From contig CAZDMQ010000008.1 of the NCBI GenBank assembly GCA_964506685.1, positions 1 to 64,000 of the forward strand: DNA of 64,000 nt, in the 5' to 3' direction. Shown one piece after another: positions 8,088-17,612 of this stretch. The position numbers and the translations under genes were made by a program. Positions within the stretch are counted from its first letter, which is position 1. The number at the start of each line of letters is the position of its first letter. The DNA is from UBA5336 sp964506685 (lineage in GTDB: Bacteria > Pseudomonadota > Alphaproteobacteria > Caulobacterales > Hyphomonadaceae). Below the pieces are notes generated by a model that searched no databases, was not told the DNA's origin, and was given only the letters and a program-made list of their open reading frames with translations.

Positions 8088-8609
8088 ATGTCGACCAGTT
8101 TTTCCATGTTTCCCCGGTACGGAGCGGCCCGCCTGGCTGCTGTCGCTGCAGGAATGGTGTTCTGCCTCTCGGGCGCGGCGTCTGCAGAAGCAGGCGCCCT
8201 CGAGGGGGCCATGACGGCGAATGTCATCTCGATCGACGCGTCCGGTGCCGAAGTGGCCATGCCGGCCGAAACCGTCGCCCCAGGCGGCGTCATCGAATAC
8301 GCCATGAGCTATCGCAACACATCCGACGATACATTGTCAGCCATCACGATCGACGGGCCGATCCCCGACGACACGGCCTATGTGGCCGGATCGCAGTCGG
8401 TAGACCGGCCGGCCACGTTCGAGGCCCGCGCGCCGGGCGTGGACTGGTCCGTTCCGCCGCTGGTCCGTGAGGTGATTGCCGAGGATGGCACGCGCCGCAC
8501 TGTCGAGGTGCCGGCCGACGCATACACGCAAATTCGCTGGCGCGTGTCCGGGGCGCTCGAGCCCGGTGACGACGTGTCCTTCATCTACCGTGTCCAGGTG
8601 GACCAGTAG
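8088..8609 (+). CDS. Small secreted DUF11-type domain protein
   Basis: 173 aa. A signal peptide (cleavage near 'ASAEA', residue about 36) is followed by one immunoglobulin-like DUF11/conserved-repeat domain. Its diagnostic pattern is a 'VAPGGVIEYAMSYRNTS' strand, then 'ITIDGPIPDDTAYVAGSQS' and a closing 'GDDVSFIYRVQV'. GGAGAG precedes the ATG. It is the first of four plus-strand genes encoding proteins built on this domain. Probably an extracytoplasmic structural or adaptor subunit of the same surface assembly (inference). Confidence 0.75.
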   Translation: MSTSFSMFPRYGAARLAAVAAGMVFCLSGAASAEAGALEGAMTANVISIDASGAEVAMPAETVAPGGVIEYAMSYRNTSDDTLSAITIDGPIPDDTAYVAGSQSVDRPATFEARAPGVDWSVPPLVREVIAEDGTRRTVEVPADAYTQIRWRVSGALEPGDDVSFIYRVQVDQ

Positions 8610-8669
8610 CCCGACCGCCCGCGCGGTCATCCCTCTCCCCTCAGCCTGTTCGACCAGGAGATTCAGAAC

Positions 8670-11501
8670 ATGCGACCTTCCCTTTGGACAACCATGACGG
8701 TGTCGGCGAGTGCCGCGGCGCTGATCGCCGGAGCGGCCCTTGCGGCGCCGCCGCCGGCAGACACGGTGATCGGCAACCAGGCGGCAGCCACCTATGAGGC
8801 CAATGGCGAGACCTTCGTGGTCCAGTCGAACCTCGTCGAAACCATCGTGAACGAAGTCTTCGGTCTCGATATCGAGGCGTCGCAGAACAAGTCCGGCTCG
8901 CCAGGTGGCTTCGTCTACTTCCCCCACACCCTCACCAATAACGGCAATACTGAAGACAGTTTCAACCTGGCGGCCGCAACCGCTGGCGGCACCGATACAT
9001 TTGCCCTCACCGGTGTCGATATCTTCCCTGACAATGACGGTGATGGCGTGCCCGACGCGCTCACCCCTCTGACGGTGACGCCGAGCATCCTCGCCGGCGA
9101 GAGCTATGGTATCGTCGTACGCGCCTCGCTGCCGGCGTCGGCGGCTTCGAACGGCACGTCCGACTTCACCGTAACCGCGACCAGCGTCGGTGATGGCGCC
9201 CAGTCCGACCTGGTGACCGATGTCGTTACCGCCACCACCGACGGTATTGTCGACATCAGCAAGCAGCAGACGCTGCTCACCGACAATGATGGTAACGGCG
9301 TCATCAGTCCCGGCGATGTTGTCGAGGTCAACCTGACCTACAACAACTCCGGCGTGGCCGCGGCCACCAATGTCGTGATCGAGGACATCCTGCCGAACAC
9401 GAACCTTGCCGGCGATACGATCGATCTCGATTATCAGGCCGGTTCGGCGACCTGGTCGCTGGCAACCGGCGCGCTCGACGATGCCAGTACGGGCGTCGAT
9501 CTCACCAGCCCGCAGGGCGATACGCTCGACTGGGCCTGGGATACTGACCGCACCCTGACGGCCACCCTCGCGTCGGTTCCCGCCGGCCGGACGGGCGAGA
9601 TCACCTTCTCCTACACCATCACGGCAGCGCCAGTGGGGCCGTTCGAGAACATCGCCACCGTGACGTCGGACTCCCAGGTCACGCCGGTCCCGTCGAATCC
9701 CTCGCCTGTGGGCGTTGCCCCGGCGGTGGATTTCGTCCTTGCCGATGCGGCCGCGACGGCCTCGACCCCTACTGGTGGTATTGATGGTGCCAACCTTGAT
9801 GCCGGCGATGCCTCGGCAACCGACACGGACGGGGCGCAGGACGACGTTGTCGAGGATCTCACCGATGCTTATCCGGGCCAGAGCCTCGCTTTCGACTTCG
9901 TGCTGACCAACCTCTCGAATGGCACTGACACGTTCGATCTGACCGTGGCCAATGCAGGTGCCGATGCCTTCCCCGCCGGGACCGTCTTCGACATCGTCGG
10001 CGATGATGGCCTGACCCCGATCGTCGGAGATGCCGTGACCCTGGCGGCAGGGGCAAGTGCCCACCTGCAAGTGCGCGTCATCCTGCCGATCAGCGCGAGC
10101 CCGGTTACTGCACCGGCAAACTTCAATGGCGAGCTCACGGCCGTCTCGCAGGCCGATCCTGCGGTGGCCAACACCTCGGCGCTCGTCTTCAATGGCTCGA
10201 TCCTGGCACCGGAAGTGGACATCGAGAATATCGATGCCATTGGCGGCACAGGGACAGGCGGCAGCGGTGTCGGCGTTGTCGACGATGGCGGCCTGCCGTT
10301 CAACACCCAGACGATCAATCCGGGCGAGACGGCCATCTTCCCGCTGCGGATCACCATCCCGGCCGGCGCACCGTCGAACAATTTCGACCTCGCCGCATCG
10401 ACCGACGGCACCTTCGCGACCACGAGCCTGCCAGCTGGCTGGTCCGTGACGTTCTATGACAGCACGGGTGCACCGGTCACCAATACCGGCGTGCTGACCC
10501 CGACCGGCGGTGCTGCGGCAACCTATGACTACGAGGCGCGCATCTCGGTGATCCCGGGGGCCGTTGCCACCCTGTCGCCGGGCCAGAACGTGTTTTTCCG
10601 GGCCATCAGCCCGACGAACAATGCGTCCGACGTCAAGATGGATGCGGTCATCGTCAACGAGGTCTCCGACCTGCGCCTGACGGCCGATACGGTCGGCCAG
10701 GCCCTGCCGGGCGGTTTCGCGGTGTATGACCACACCATCACCAATGACGGCAACACCAGGATCACCGCAGCCTCGCTGACGCCTGACTCGATCGAGCCGT
10801 TCGCCAATGACGGCATGACGCCGACGCTCTACTATGATGCCAACAATAATGGCATCCTGGATGCGTCCGATCCGCAGGCCTCCGATGTCTCGGCGGTCGT
10901 GGGCGTCGATGACCCGGCCACGCCGGCAGATGAGTCGACCGCGGGCCTTTCGCCCGGGGAATCGGCCAAGTTCTTCCTGCGGGTGCAGGTTCCGGCAGAT
11001 GCGGCTGTTGGCACGACGGGCACCGGTGATGTCGAGATCGGCACAAGCCTGACCACGCCGAACGGCACCATCACCGACACGGATGCGTCCAACAACCGGG
11101 TCGATCACATCCTGACGGTGACCTCGGGTGACATGGACGTGGTCAAGCGCCAGGCGCTCGATACCGATTGTGACGGGGCTGGCCTCACCGCCTTCTCGAC
11201 CACGCAGCAATCGGCCGATCCGGGCCAGTGCATCGTCTATGAGATCACGGTGGACAATGTCGGCACCACGCCGGCCACCAACACGGTGATCAACGACACG
11301 ACCCCGGTCTTCACCACCTTCGAGACCTGCGGCGGCGCCTGCGCCCCGACCCTCGATATCAGTGGCACACCGGGTGTGGTCGCGGTGTCCCCCGCCGATG
11401 AGGCGACGGGCCTCGTGGGGTCCTCGACGGCTGGAGCGGGCTTCACGCTCGCTGCGGGTGGCCGTGCGGTCATGACCTTCACGGTTGAGATCGACGAGTA
11501 G
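8670..11501 (+). CDS. Large secreted DUF11-repeat surface protein (943 aa)
   Basis: 943 aa with a signal peptide ending near 'AALAA' (residue about 26). The N-terminal module reads like the opening of DUF11 surface proteins ('IGNQAAATYEANGE'). Several Ig-like repeat domains follow. Asp-rich EF-like loops (DNDGDGVPD, DNDGNGVISPGD, DANNNGILDASD) may bind calcium. The last domain holds a Cys-x3-Cys (CGGAC) near residue 888 and two further Cys. No C-terminal barrel, LPxTG, PEP-CTERM or T9SS signal is seen, so how it stays at or leaves the surface is unclear. AGGAG lies about 9 nt before the ATG. It lies 60 bp after the 173-aa gene. Confidence 0.82.
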   Translation: MRPSLWTTMTVSASAAALIAGAALAAPPPADTVIGNQAAATYEANGETFVVQSNLVETIVNEVFGLDIEASQNKSGSPGGFVYFPHTLTNNGNTEDSFNLAAATAGGTDTFALTGVDIFPDNDGDGVPDALTPLTVTPSILAGESYGIVVRASLPASAASNGTSDFTVTATSVGDGAQSDLVTDVVTATTDGIVDISKQQTLLTDNDGNGVISPGDVVEVNLTYNNSGVAAATNVVIEDILPNTNLAGDTIDLDYQAGSATWSLATGALDDASTGVDLTSPQGDTLDWAWDTDRTLTATLASVPAGRTGEITFSYTITAAPVGPFENIATVTSDSQVTPVPSNPSPVGVAPAVDFVLADAAATASTPTGGIDGANLDAGDASATDTDGAQDDVVEDLTDAYPGQSLAFDFVLTNLSNGTDTFDLTVANAGADAFPAGTVFDIVGDDGLTPIVGDAVTLAAGASAHLQVRVILPISASPVTAPANFNGELTAVSQADPAVANTSALVFNGSILAPEVDIENIDAIGGTGTGGSGVGVVDDGGLPFNTQTINPGETAIFPLRITIPAGAPSNNFDLAASTDGTFATTSLPAGWSVTFYDSTGAPVTNTGVLTPTGGAAATYDYEARISVIPGAVATLSPGQNVFFRAISPTNNASDVKMDAVIVNEVSDLRLTADTVGQALPGGFAVYDHTITNDGNTRITAASLTPDSIEPFANDGMTPTLYYDANNNGILDASDPQASDVSAVVGVDDPATPADESTAGLSPGESAKFFLRVQVPADAAVGTTGTGDVEIGTSLTTPNGTITDTDASNNRVDHILTVTSGDMDVVKRQALDTDCDGAGLTAFSTTQQSADPGQCIVYEITVDNVGTTPATNTVINDTTPVFTTFETCGGACAPTLDISGTPGVVAVSPADEATGLVGSSTAGAGFTLAAGGRAVMTFTVEIDE

Positions 11502-11524
11502 GGCCCCCGCCCTCCTCGAACAGC

Positions 11525-11553
11525 GCGTGGCCGGGCAACCGGCCCGGCCACGC
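11525..11553 (+). terminator. Strong intergenic hairpin between the two large DUF11 genes
   Basis: A perfect 12-bp inverted repeat (gcgtggccgggc / gcccggccacgc) with a 5-nt loop lies 23 nt after the stop of the 943-aa gene. No T-tract follows, so it is not a classical intrinsic terminator. A 3'-end stabilising or attenuating hairpin that sets the ratio between the flanking proteins is plausible. Confidence 0.55.
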
Positions 11554-11587
11554 CGCCCCCGAGGTCTCACCGCCCCCGAGGTCTCAC
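11554..11587. repeat. 17-bp perfect tandem duplication
   Basis: The 17-bp unit cgcccccgaggtctcac occurs twice without spacing (11554-11570 and 11571-11587), followed by a partial third copy (cgcccc). It lies directly after the hairpin at 11525-11553 in the leader of the next gene. Looks like a replication-slippage duplication. Confidence 0.85.
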
Positions 11588-11631
11588 CGCCCCAGACCCC
11601 TCATGCGGGCCAAATCAGTGCCGGATTGACC

Positions 11632-14600
11632 ATGACTGTTCATTTTGCTCCCCGAAAACTCGCGCTTGTGGGTCTTGCTGTTGCGGCTCAGTCGACGGCG
11701 CGCGACGCTGAGGCGCTGCCGCCGAGGGCGGGGTCCGAGATCCTGTCTGCGAGCCGGCTGTCATACATGAACGAAAGCCTCGGCATCACCGAGACGCTCG
11801 AGATAAATACCGTCATCACCACGGTCGCACCGGTCGCAGATTTCGACATTTCCAACGTCGAGCAGTTCGTCCGCGCGCCTGGGGAACGGGCGAGCTTCAC
11901 CTTCCAGGTCACCAATACCGGCAACACCGACACCGGTGTCGCGCTCGATTTCCGCCAGTCCGTCGGCGACTACCGGTTCGACAGCCTCGATGCCCGGATC
12001 GATCTCAATGGCAACGGCATCATCGATCAGGGTGAGCCGGCCCTGTCCGAAGGGTCGCTGATCGACCTGCAATATGGCGAGTCTGTCCTGATCATTGTCG
12101 ATGCCACCGTTCCCGGCACGGCCCGGCCAGGCGAGACGGCCGGCCTGGTCCTGAGCGGCAGGACGATGAATGCCCCGCAAAGCGTCGAGGCAGGGTCCGA
12201 GGCGATGGTGCTCGTTGCCAGTCATTCGCTTGCGCTGGACAAGCTTGGCCGGGTCAAGTCGGACGGCGAGACGATCGTCTACACACTCACGCTGCGCAAC
12301 ACCGCCGGCTCGACCTTCGATCCGGCGCTGGAAGGGTTTGGCCTGCCCAGCCTGGTCGATGGTGTGCCGCAGAGCCTCATTGTCGTCAGCGACGACATCC
12401 CCCGCAACACCACCTTCAGGGAAATCGTCGATCCGGGCATGTTCCAGCCCGTCTTCCGCCTTGCCGGGGCCGATGCCACGCAATGGACCTCGACCCCGCC
12501 GGAGGACCTGCAACAGGTCATCGCCGTGGGCTTTGTCAGCGACGACCCCTTTCGTGGGGGCCAGACGGCTGCATTCGACTTCGCCGTGTCGGTGAATGAC
12601 GGTGCCGGTTCGACTGAAATCGAGAATACCGGCATGATCCTCACACCTGACGGGGTTGGCGGCATCGTCGAGGCGCCATCCAACACGGTCGCGACGGCCG
12701 TCGAAGGCTCGGCCGGCTCGGTTCGCTTCCACGCTTCGGAGGCCTATGACGACCCCTTCAGCGAAGCCGGTTTCGATTCGCCGGTCTTCATCGAGGCCGT
12801 TTCCGGCCAGTGCAATGTCAGCAGCGGTATCGACCGCGCCGAGATCGTCATCCGCACAGCACCGGACGGCGACGAGGAGCACGTCATTGCGGTCGAGACT
12901 GCACCCAATTCCGGCGTCTTCCGCGCGCCTGGCCTGGCGCTCGCGAATGAGGGGCCGGTGCTGCTCGGCGATGGTGTGCTGCGCGGGTCCAAGCGCTCGG
13001 TCGCGCCGGTCAGCCTCGCCTGCGATCCGGCGCTGCAGACCGAACTGCTGATCGCCCCGGCCGGAGCGGTCTTCCTGTCGGCGACCAACGAGCCCATCCC
13101 CGGCGCGCGGGTCGAACTGCTCGATGCGTCCGGTGCCGTGCGGACGACGGCGACCACCGATGCCGAGGGCTTCTTCGAGATTGTCCCGGGCGTTGAGGGT
13201 ATCGTCTCCCTCAGGGTCACCCCGCCGGGTGAGCTGACCGCCCCCTCGACCCGCTCAGGCTTCCCCGGTTATGGCCGCATCATCGAGGCCGATGCGTCGT
13301 ATGCCCGCCCGTTCCGGGTCACCGCACCGGGCCGGACCCTGATGGTCGACATTCCGGTCGACCCGAATTTCACCGGTGCGCTGCTGGCTGAGAAGAGCGC
13401 CGACCGGGGACGTGCCGGACTGGGAGAATTCATCAATTACACGGTGCGTGCCCGTAATACGAGCGCGGTCGCGGTTCGCGCCGCCGAGATCGCCGACGCC
13501 CTGCCGCCGGGCCTGTCGTTCGTGGCCGGATCGGCGCGGCTCGATGGCGAGCCTGTGGACGATCCGGCGCGCCTGCCGGGTGGCGCGGTCGCTTTCGCGC
13601 TGCCGACCCTCAGCCCGAACGCCGAGGTCACCATCGCCTATGCCGCCGAGGTCCTGCCGACGGCCGGGGACGGCAAGGTCACGAATTTCGCGCTCGCGCG
13701 TGGCGAACTTGTCGGTTTCGGGCAGGCGGTGGCATCGAACACCGCCCAGGCCAGTGTCGAGATCGACACTGATGACGGTGTCTTCTCCCGCGATGGTGTG
13801 ATCCTCGGCAAGGTGTTCATGGACTGCGACGGCGACGGCTTCCAGTCCAATGTCACCGGCCTCGAGCCGGGCCTTCCGGGGGTGCAGATCCATACTCAGG
13901 AAGGGCTGTCAGTGGTGACCGACGTTAAGGGCCGGTTCTCGCTGCCGGGCCTGAAGCCGGTGACCCATGTGCTCGACATCTATGAGCCGACCCTGCCCGA
14001 TGGGACCCATGTCGTGGTCAACCGGACCCTTGATGCCGGCGATGGCGGCTCGCGCTTCGTCCCGCTCAAGGCCGGCGAGATCCGCTCGGAGGATTTCGCC
14101 GTGCAGCCCACCAGCGGGGCAGCCTGCACTGCGCCCCTGATGGAGCACCTGCGTCAGCGCATCGAGGACTTCGCCGGGCGCGGGCTCGGCCAGCCATCCG
14201 ATATCGCCGCCCTCCAGCTCTCGCGCGTTCGCCCCAGCGTGCTGGTCGAGAATAGCGAGACCGCCGGCACGGCGGTGTTCCGCGATCGGGGCCGGGCGGC
14301 TGCCCGGGCCCTGCAGGATGGCGGGCGGGACGACCCCCGCCGCATTGCGACCGATGTCGACCTTGAGGCGATGCTGCCCGGTCTTGATCCTGCACTCGGC
14401 TTCATCGAACTCGCAGACGGTGACCAGCTCGTCCAGCGCCGGGCCACCGTGCGCGTGGTGGCTCCGGCCAACATGACCGTCGGGCTCAGCCGCAATGGCG
14501 CTCCCGTCGCCGGCGACCGGATCGGCCGCCAGCTCAGCGATGGCCGCGTGCAGGTCGTGGAATTTGTCGCCGTCGAACTGCGCGAGGGCATGAACACCTT

Positions 14601-17382
14601 CCTGCTCACCGCCAGCGATGGTTTCGGCAATGTCCGCGAGGAGCGCGCCATCACCGTCACCGCACCTGGCAAGCCGGCGCGGATCGAGGTGCTCGCACCC
14701 GAGACCGCCGTCGCCGATCCCGGCCGGCCTGTGGCGATCGAGCTCCGTGTGGTCGATGCAAATGGCCACCCGACCGCTGCGCCGACCGAAGTGACCCTGC
14801 ATGCGCGCGAGGACCGCTTCGATGCGCGCGATACCAGCGACCAGCAGCCGGGCGTGCAGACTCTCATCCAGGACGGGCGGGCGACGATTGAGCTGATCCC
14901 GGCCGACCGGGTCGGCACGCGCACGGTCTTCGTCGACAGCCCCTTCGGCCGCAGGGAGGTGCGGATCCGCTTCACCTCGAATGTCGCAAGCGACCCGGTC
15001 GCCGTCGGCGTGATCGAGGGCGCGGTGAACCTCGGCCATGGCGGGGATAGGGACATCCGCTCCGTCCTCGAGGACGGCGAGCTCAACGGTTTCGAGGATA
15101 CCCAGGAAGGGGTCGAAGCCGCCATCTATGCCCGCGGGCGCATTCCCGGCGATGCCGTGCTGACCGTGCGGGTCGATACTGACAAGGAAGTCGACGAAGC
15201 GCTGTTCCGGTCGGTCGAGCCGGACCAGTTCTATCCGGTTTATGGCGACCAGTCCGAACGCGGCTTCGATGCCCGTTCGCGCGGCAAGGCCTTTGCCCGC
15301 ATCGAGAAGGATGCCTCCTACCTCCTGTTCGGCGATGTTTCCTATGAGAGCCGCTCCAGCGCGGTCCAGCTTGGCCGCTACCAGCGCACGATGGAAGGCG
15401 CGGAGGGCCATTTCGAGCAGGGCCGGTTCCGGCTCGATGTCTATGCCGGAGAGACCGACACCGGCCAGCAGGTGCTGGAAATCCCCGCCCAGGGCCTGTC
15501 GGGACCGTATCTTCTCGGCATGGACGAGGTGATCGAGAATTCCGAGACCGTGGAGCTCATCACCCGCGACCGCAACCAGCCATCGGTGATCCTCAAGATC
15601 GAGCCGGTGAACCGGTTCACCGGCTACACGCTCGACTATTTCGCCCGTACGCTGATCTTCACCCGTCCCATCCCGGCGCGCGACGAGAACCTCAACCCGG
15701 TCTCGATCCGCGTCACCTTCGAGACCGATGCGGGGAAGGGCGAAGCCTATGACGTTTATGGCGGCGAGGCCGGTTTCGACCTGACCGAATGGCTTTCGCT
15801 TGGCGTTCGCGAGCTGCGCTCGGACGCCCCCGAAGGTACATCCGACGACCGCACCGTGCGCACCGCCTTTATTGATGCCGCAATCGGCTTGCGAGGCCGG
15901 CTGCAGGTCGAAGCTGCCGAGACAGAGGGCAGCCTTTCCGATGGTGGCCGGGCCGTGCGGGCCTCCTATGAGCAACAGACCGAAACCGGCAGCATGGGCG
16001 CGCGGATCGCCTCCACGGACAAGGGCTTCGATACGCCTGGCTCGTCGGTCTCGGCCGGCCGGCGCGAGGCGCGGCTGTTCGCCAATACCCGCATCGGCGA
16101 GGCTGGCGGCCTGGTCAGCGGCGAGGCGCTCTATTCCGAAGATACCGTGGGTGACAGCGAGCGCTATGGCGTGGTCGGCCGTTATGAGCGACCGCTGAGC
16201 GATACGCTGCGGATCCGGGGCGGCAGCCGCTATATACATGACGAGGTCGCCCGGGCCGGTGCCGAGGATGCCCTGACCGGCATTGTCGGCATCAACTGGT
16301 CACCCGTCGCCCTGCCGGGAGCGAGCTTCGATCTCGAGGGCGAGCAGGAGGTCAGCGGCGGTGATGCCCGGCGCGTCGGCCTGGGCGCGGACTATGCCGT
16401 CAATCCGGCCTGGCGGGTCTACTCCATTGGTGAATGGAGCAGTTCGCGCAGCGGCGGGTTCGGCCTGATCGAGGGCCGGGATGAGGTCACCCTGCGGGCC
16501 GGCTCCGAATACCGCTGGGCCGACAATATCAACGCCTTCACCGAATACCGGGCCAATGAAGCGTTCTTCGACGCCGGCCTTGCCCAGGGCCTCAGTGCGA
16601 ACTGGGCGCTGGCGCCGAATTTCACGGCCCGCGGCCGGGTCGAGCATGTCCAGCCGATCGCCGACACGTTCGACCGTAACACTGCGGTCGGTGTCGGCGG
16701 GACCTGGGAGACCGAAGGCCGCGACCGGCTGCTCGATGGCGACGTCGAATATGCCGCTGGGGAGGGCGACCGGGAGAACTGGTACACGTCCACGACGGCC
16801 GGCCTGCGCTGGGAGACCATGACCCTGCTGGCCCGCAGTCGCACCGCGCTGGTCCGTGGCGCCGATGAGCGCACCCTCAGCCGGACCCGGGTCGGCTGGG
16901 CGCACCGGCCCGAGGACAACGACCTCTCCAACACGCTGGTCTGGTACGAGTACGAGCATGATGATGGCCGCGAGATCACCACCGACCGGCACATCTGGTC
17001 GGTCGGCAGCGAGCTCAAGCGCTCCGCCGAGCTGCGCCTGCGCGGGCGCGTCGCCGGACAGGTCTACCAGTTCGACGGGCCGTTGCTGGACGAGGAGACG
17101 ACCACCGTGCTTGCCCAGGCCGGTTTCGACCGCGACCTCGGAACACGCTGGAACCTCGCAGCCCATGTCGCCGGCCTCGCCGATGGCGGCTTCGACGATC
17201 ACACATACGGGGTCGGTGCCGAGCTGAACTTTGTCGGCGTGAAGAATGCGCTGGTCGGGATCGGCTACAATCACACGCGGCTTCGCGAGGAACATATCCG
17301 CTCGCTGTATCGCGTCGGGACCTATCTCCGCCTGCGCGTGAAGTTCGACCAGGATGTCTGGGACATCTTCGCAGATGAGTGA
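11632..17382 (+). CDS. Giant DUF11-repeat protein with C-terminal outer-membrane barrel (1916 aa)
   Basis: I chose ATG 11632 because a hydrophobic leader follows; the frame is open further upstream into the previous gene's stop region. Modules in order: N-terminal DUF11-like segment; Ig-like repeats (for example near residue 200, 'IVYTLTLRNT'); a carboxypeptidase-regulatory-like fold near 488; a DUF11 domain near 582 ('GEFINYTVRARNTS'); an SdrB-like domain near 721 ('GKVFMDCDGDGFQS'); invasin-like Ig segments near 950-1120. From about residue 1125 there is a long region of alternating strands opening with 'FYPVYGDQSERGFD' and continuing to the C-terminus, consistent with a large outer-membrane beta-barrel of about 750 residues. 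The SD is weak. Probably the membrane anchor of the cluster (inference). Confidence 0.8.
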   Translation: MTVHFAPRKLALVGLAVAAQSTARDAEALPPRAGSEILSASRLSYMNESLGITETLEINTVITTVAPVADFDISNVEQFVRAPGERASFTFQVTNTGNTDTGVALDFRQSVGDYRFDSLDARIDLNGNGIIDQGEPALSEGSLIDLQYGESVLIIVDATVPGTARPGETAGLVLSGRTMNAPQSVEAGSEAMVLVASHSLALDKLGRVKSDGETIVYTLTLRNTAGSTFDPALEGFGLPSLVDGVPQSLIVVSDDIPRNTTFREIVDPGMFQPVFRLAGADATQWTSTPPEDLQQVIAVGFVSDDPFRGGQTAAFDFAVSVNDGAGSTEIENTGMILTPDGVGGIVEAPSNTVATAVEGSAGSVRFHASEAYDDPFSEAGFDSPVFIEAVSGQCNVSSGIDRAEIVIRTAPDGDEEHVIAVETAPNSGVFRAPGLALANEGPVLLGDGVLRGSKRSVAPVSLACDPALQTELLIAPAGAVFLSATNEPIPGARVELLDASGAVRTTATTDAEGFFEIVPGVEGIVSLRVTPPGELTAPSTRSGFPGYGRIIEADASYARPFRVTAPGRTLMVDIPVDPNFTGALLAEKSADRGRAGLGEFINYTVRARNTSAVAVRAAEIADALPPGLSFVAGSARLDGEPVDDPARLPGGAVAFALPTLSPNAEVTIAYAAEVLPTAGDGKVTNFALARGELVGFGQAVASNTAQASVEIDTDDGVFSRDGVILGKVFMDCDGDGFQSNVTGLEPGLPGVQIHTQEGLSVVTDVKGRFSLPGLKPVTHVLDIYEPTLPDGTHVVVNRTLDAGDGGSRFVPLKAGEIRSEDFAVQPTSGAACTAPLMEHLRQRIEDFAGRGLGQPSDIAALQLSRVRPSVLVENSETAGTAVFRDRGRAAARALQDGGRDDPRRIATDVDLEAMLPGLDPALGFIELADGDQLVQRRATVRVVAPANMTVGLSRNGAPVAGDRIGRQLSDGRVQVVEFVAVELREGMNTFLLTASDGFGNVREERAITVTAPGKPARIEVLAPETAVADPGRPVAIELRVVDANGHPTAAPTEVTLHAREDRFDARDTSDQQPGVQTLIQDGRATIELIPADRVGTRTVFVDSPFGRREVRIRFTSNVASDPVAVGVIEGAVNLGHGGDRDIRSVLEDGELNGFEDTQEGVEAAIYARGRIPGDAVLTVRVDTDKEVDEALFRSVEPDQFYPVYGDQSERGFDARSRGKAFARIEKDASYLLFGDVSYESRSSAVQLGRYQRTMEGAEGHFEQGRFRLDVYAGETDTGQQVLEIPAQGLSGPYLLGMDEVIENSETVELITRDRNQPSVILKIEPVNRFTGYTLDYFARTLIFTRPIPARDENLNPVSIRVTFETDAGKGEAYDVYGGEAGFDLTEWLSLGVRELRSDAPEGTSDDRTVRTAFIDAAIGLRGRLQVEAAETEGSLSDGGRAVRASYEQQTETGSMGARIASTDKGFDTPGSSVSAGRREARLFANTRIGEAGGLVSGEALYSEDTVGDSERYGVVGRYERPLSDTLRIRGGSRYIHDEVARAGAEDALTGIVGINWSPVALPGASFDLEGEQEVSGGDARRVGLGADYAVNPAWRVYSIGEWSSSRSGGFGLIEGRDEVTLRAGSEYRWADNINAFTEYRANEAFFDAGLAQGLSANWALAPNFTARGRVEHVQPIADTFDRNTAVGVGGTWETEGRDRLLDGDVEYAAGEGDRENWYTSTTAGLRWETMTLLARSRTALVRGADERTLSRTRVGWAHRPEDNDLSNTLVWYEYEHDDGREITTDRHIWSVGSELKRSAELRLRGRVAGQVYQFDGPLLDEETTTVLAQAGFDRDLGTRWNLAAHVAGLADGGFDDHTYGVGAELNFVGVKNALVGIGYNHTRLREEHIRSLYRVGTYLRLRVKFDQDVWDIFADE

Positions 17383-17612
17383 TCGCTCGACCCGTGGCTT
17401 TCCCGTCCCTCCCCAATCGCCCTGCAAGTCTGTTTGCCGGGCGCCCTTTGCCCGAGCGCGCAAAGGTGGGGCGTGCGGGCGTCAACCTGTTCACAGAAAT
17501 CTCGCGCATCGCGCGTCTTGCTGTGAAATATCGCATCGAAAAATCGTGAAACGAGTTTTCAGGTGAGAAAAACCTCCCTATCGGGGTCGTGCGGTCCAGA
17601 AGGAGCCGAATA

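Noticed and set aside
8337..11570. A 1077-codon open frame on the minus strand opposite the 943-aa gene
   Set aside because: It is antisense to a gene with clear signal peptide, SD and domain structure. Its product is Arg/Gly/His-rich without domains, typical of the antisense frame in GC-rich DNA.
13909..16239. A 776-codon minus-strand open frame inside the 1916-aa gene
   Set aside because: Shadow frame: no SD, biased composition, fully contained in a convincing gene on the other strand.
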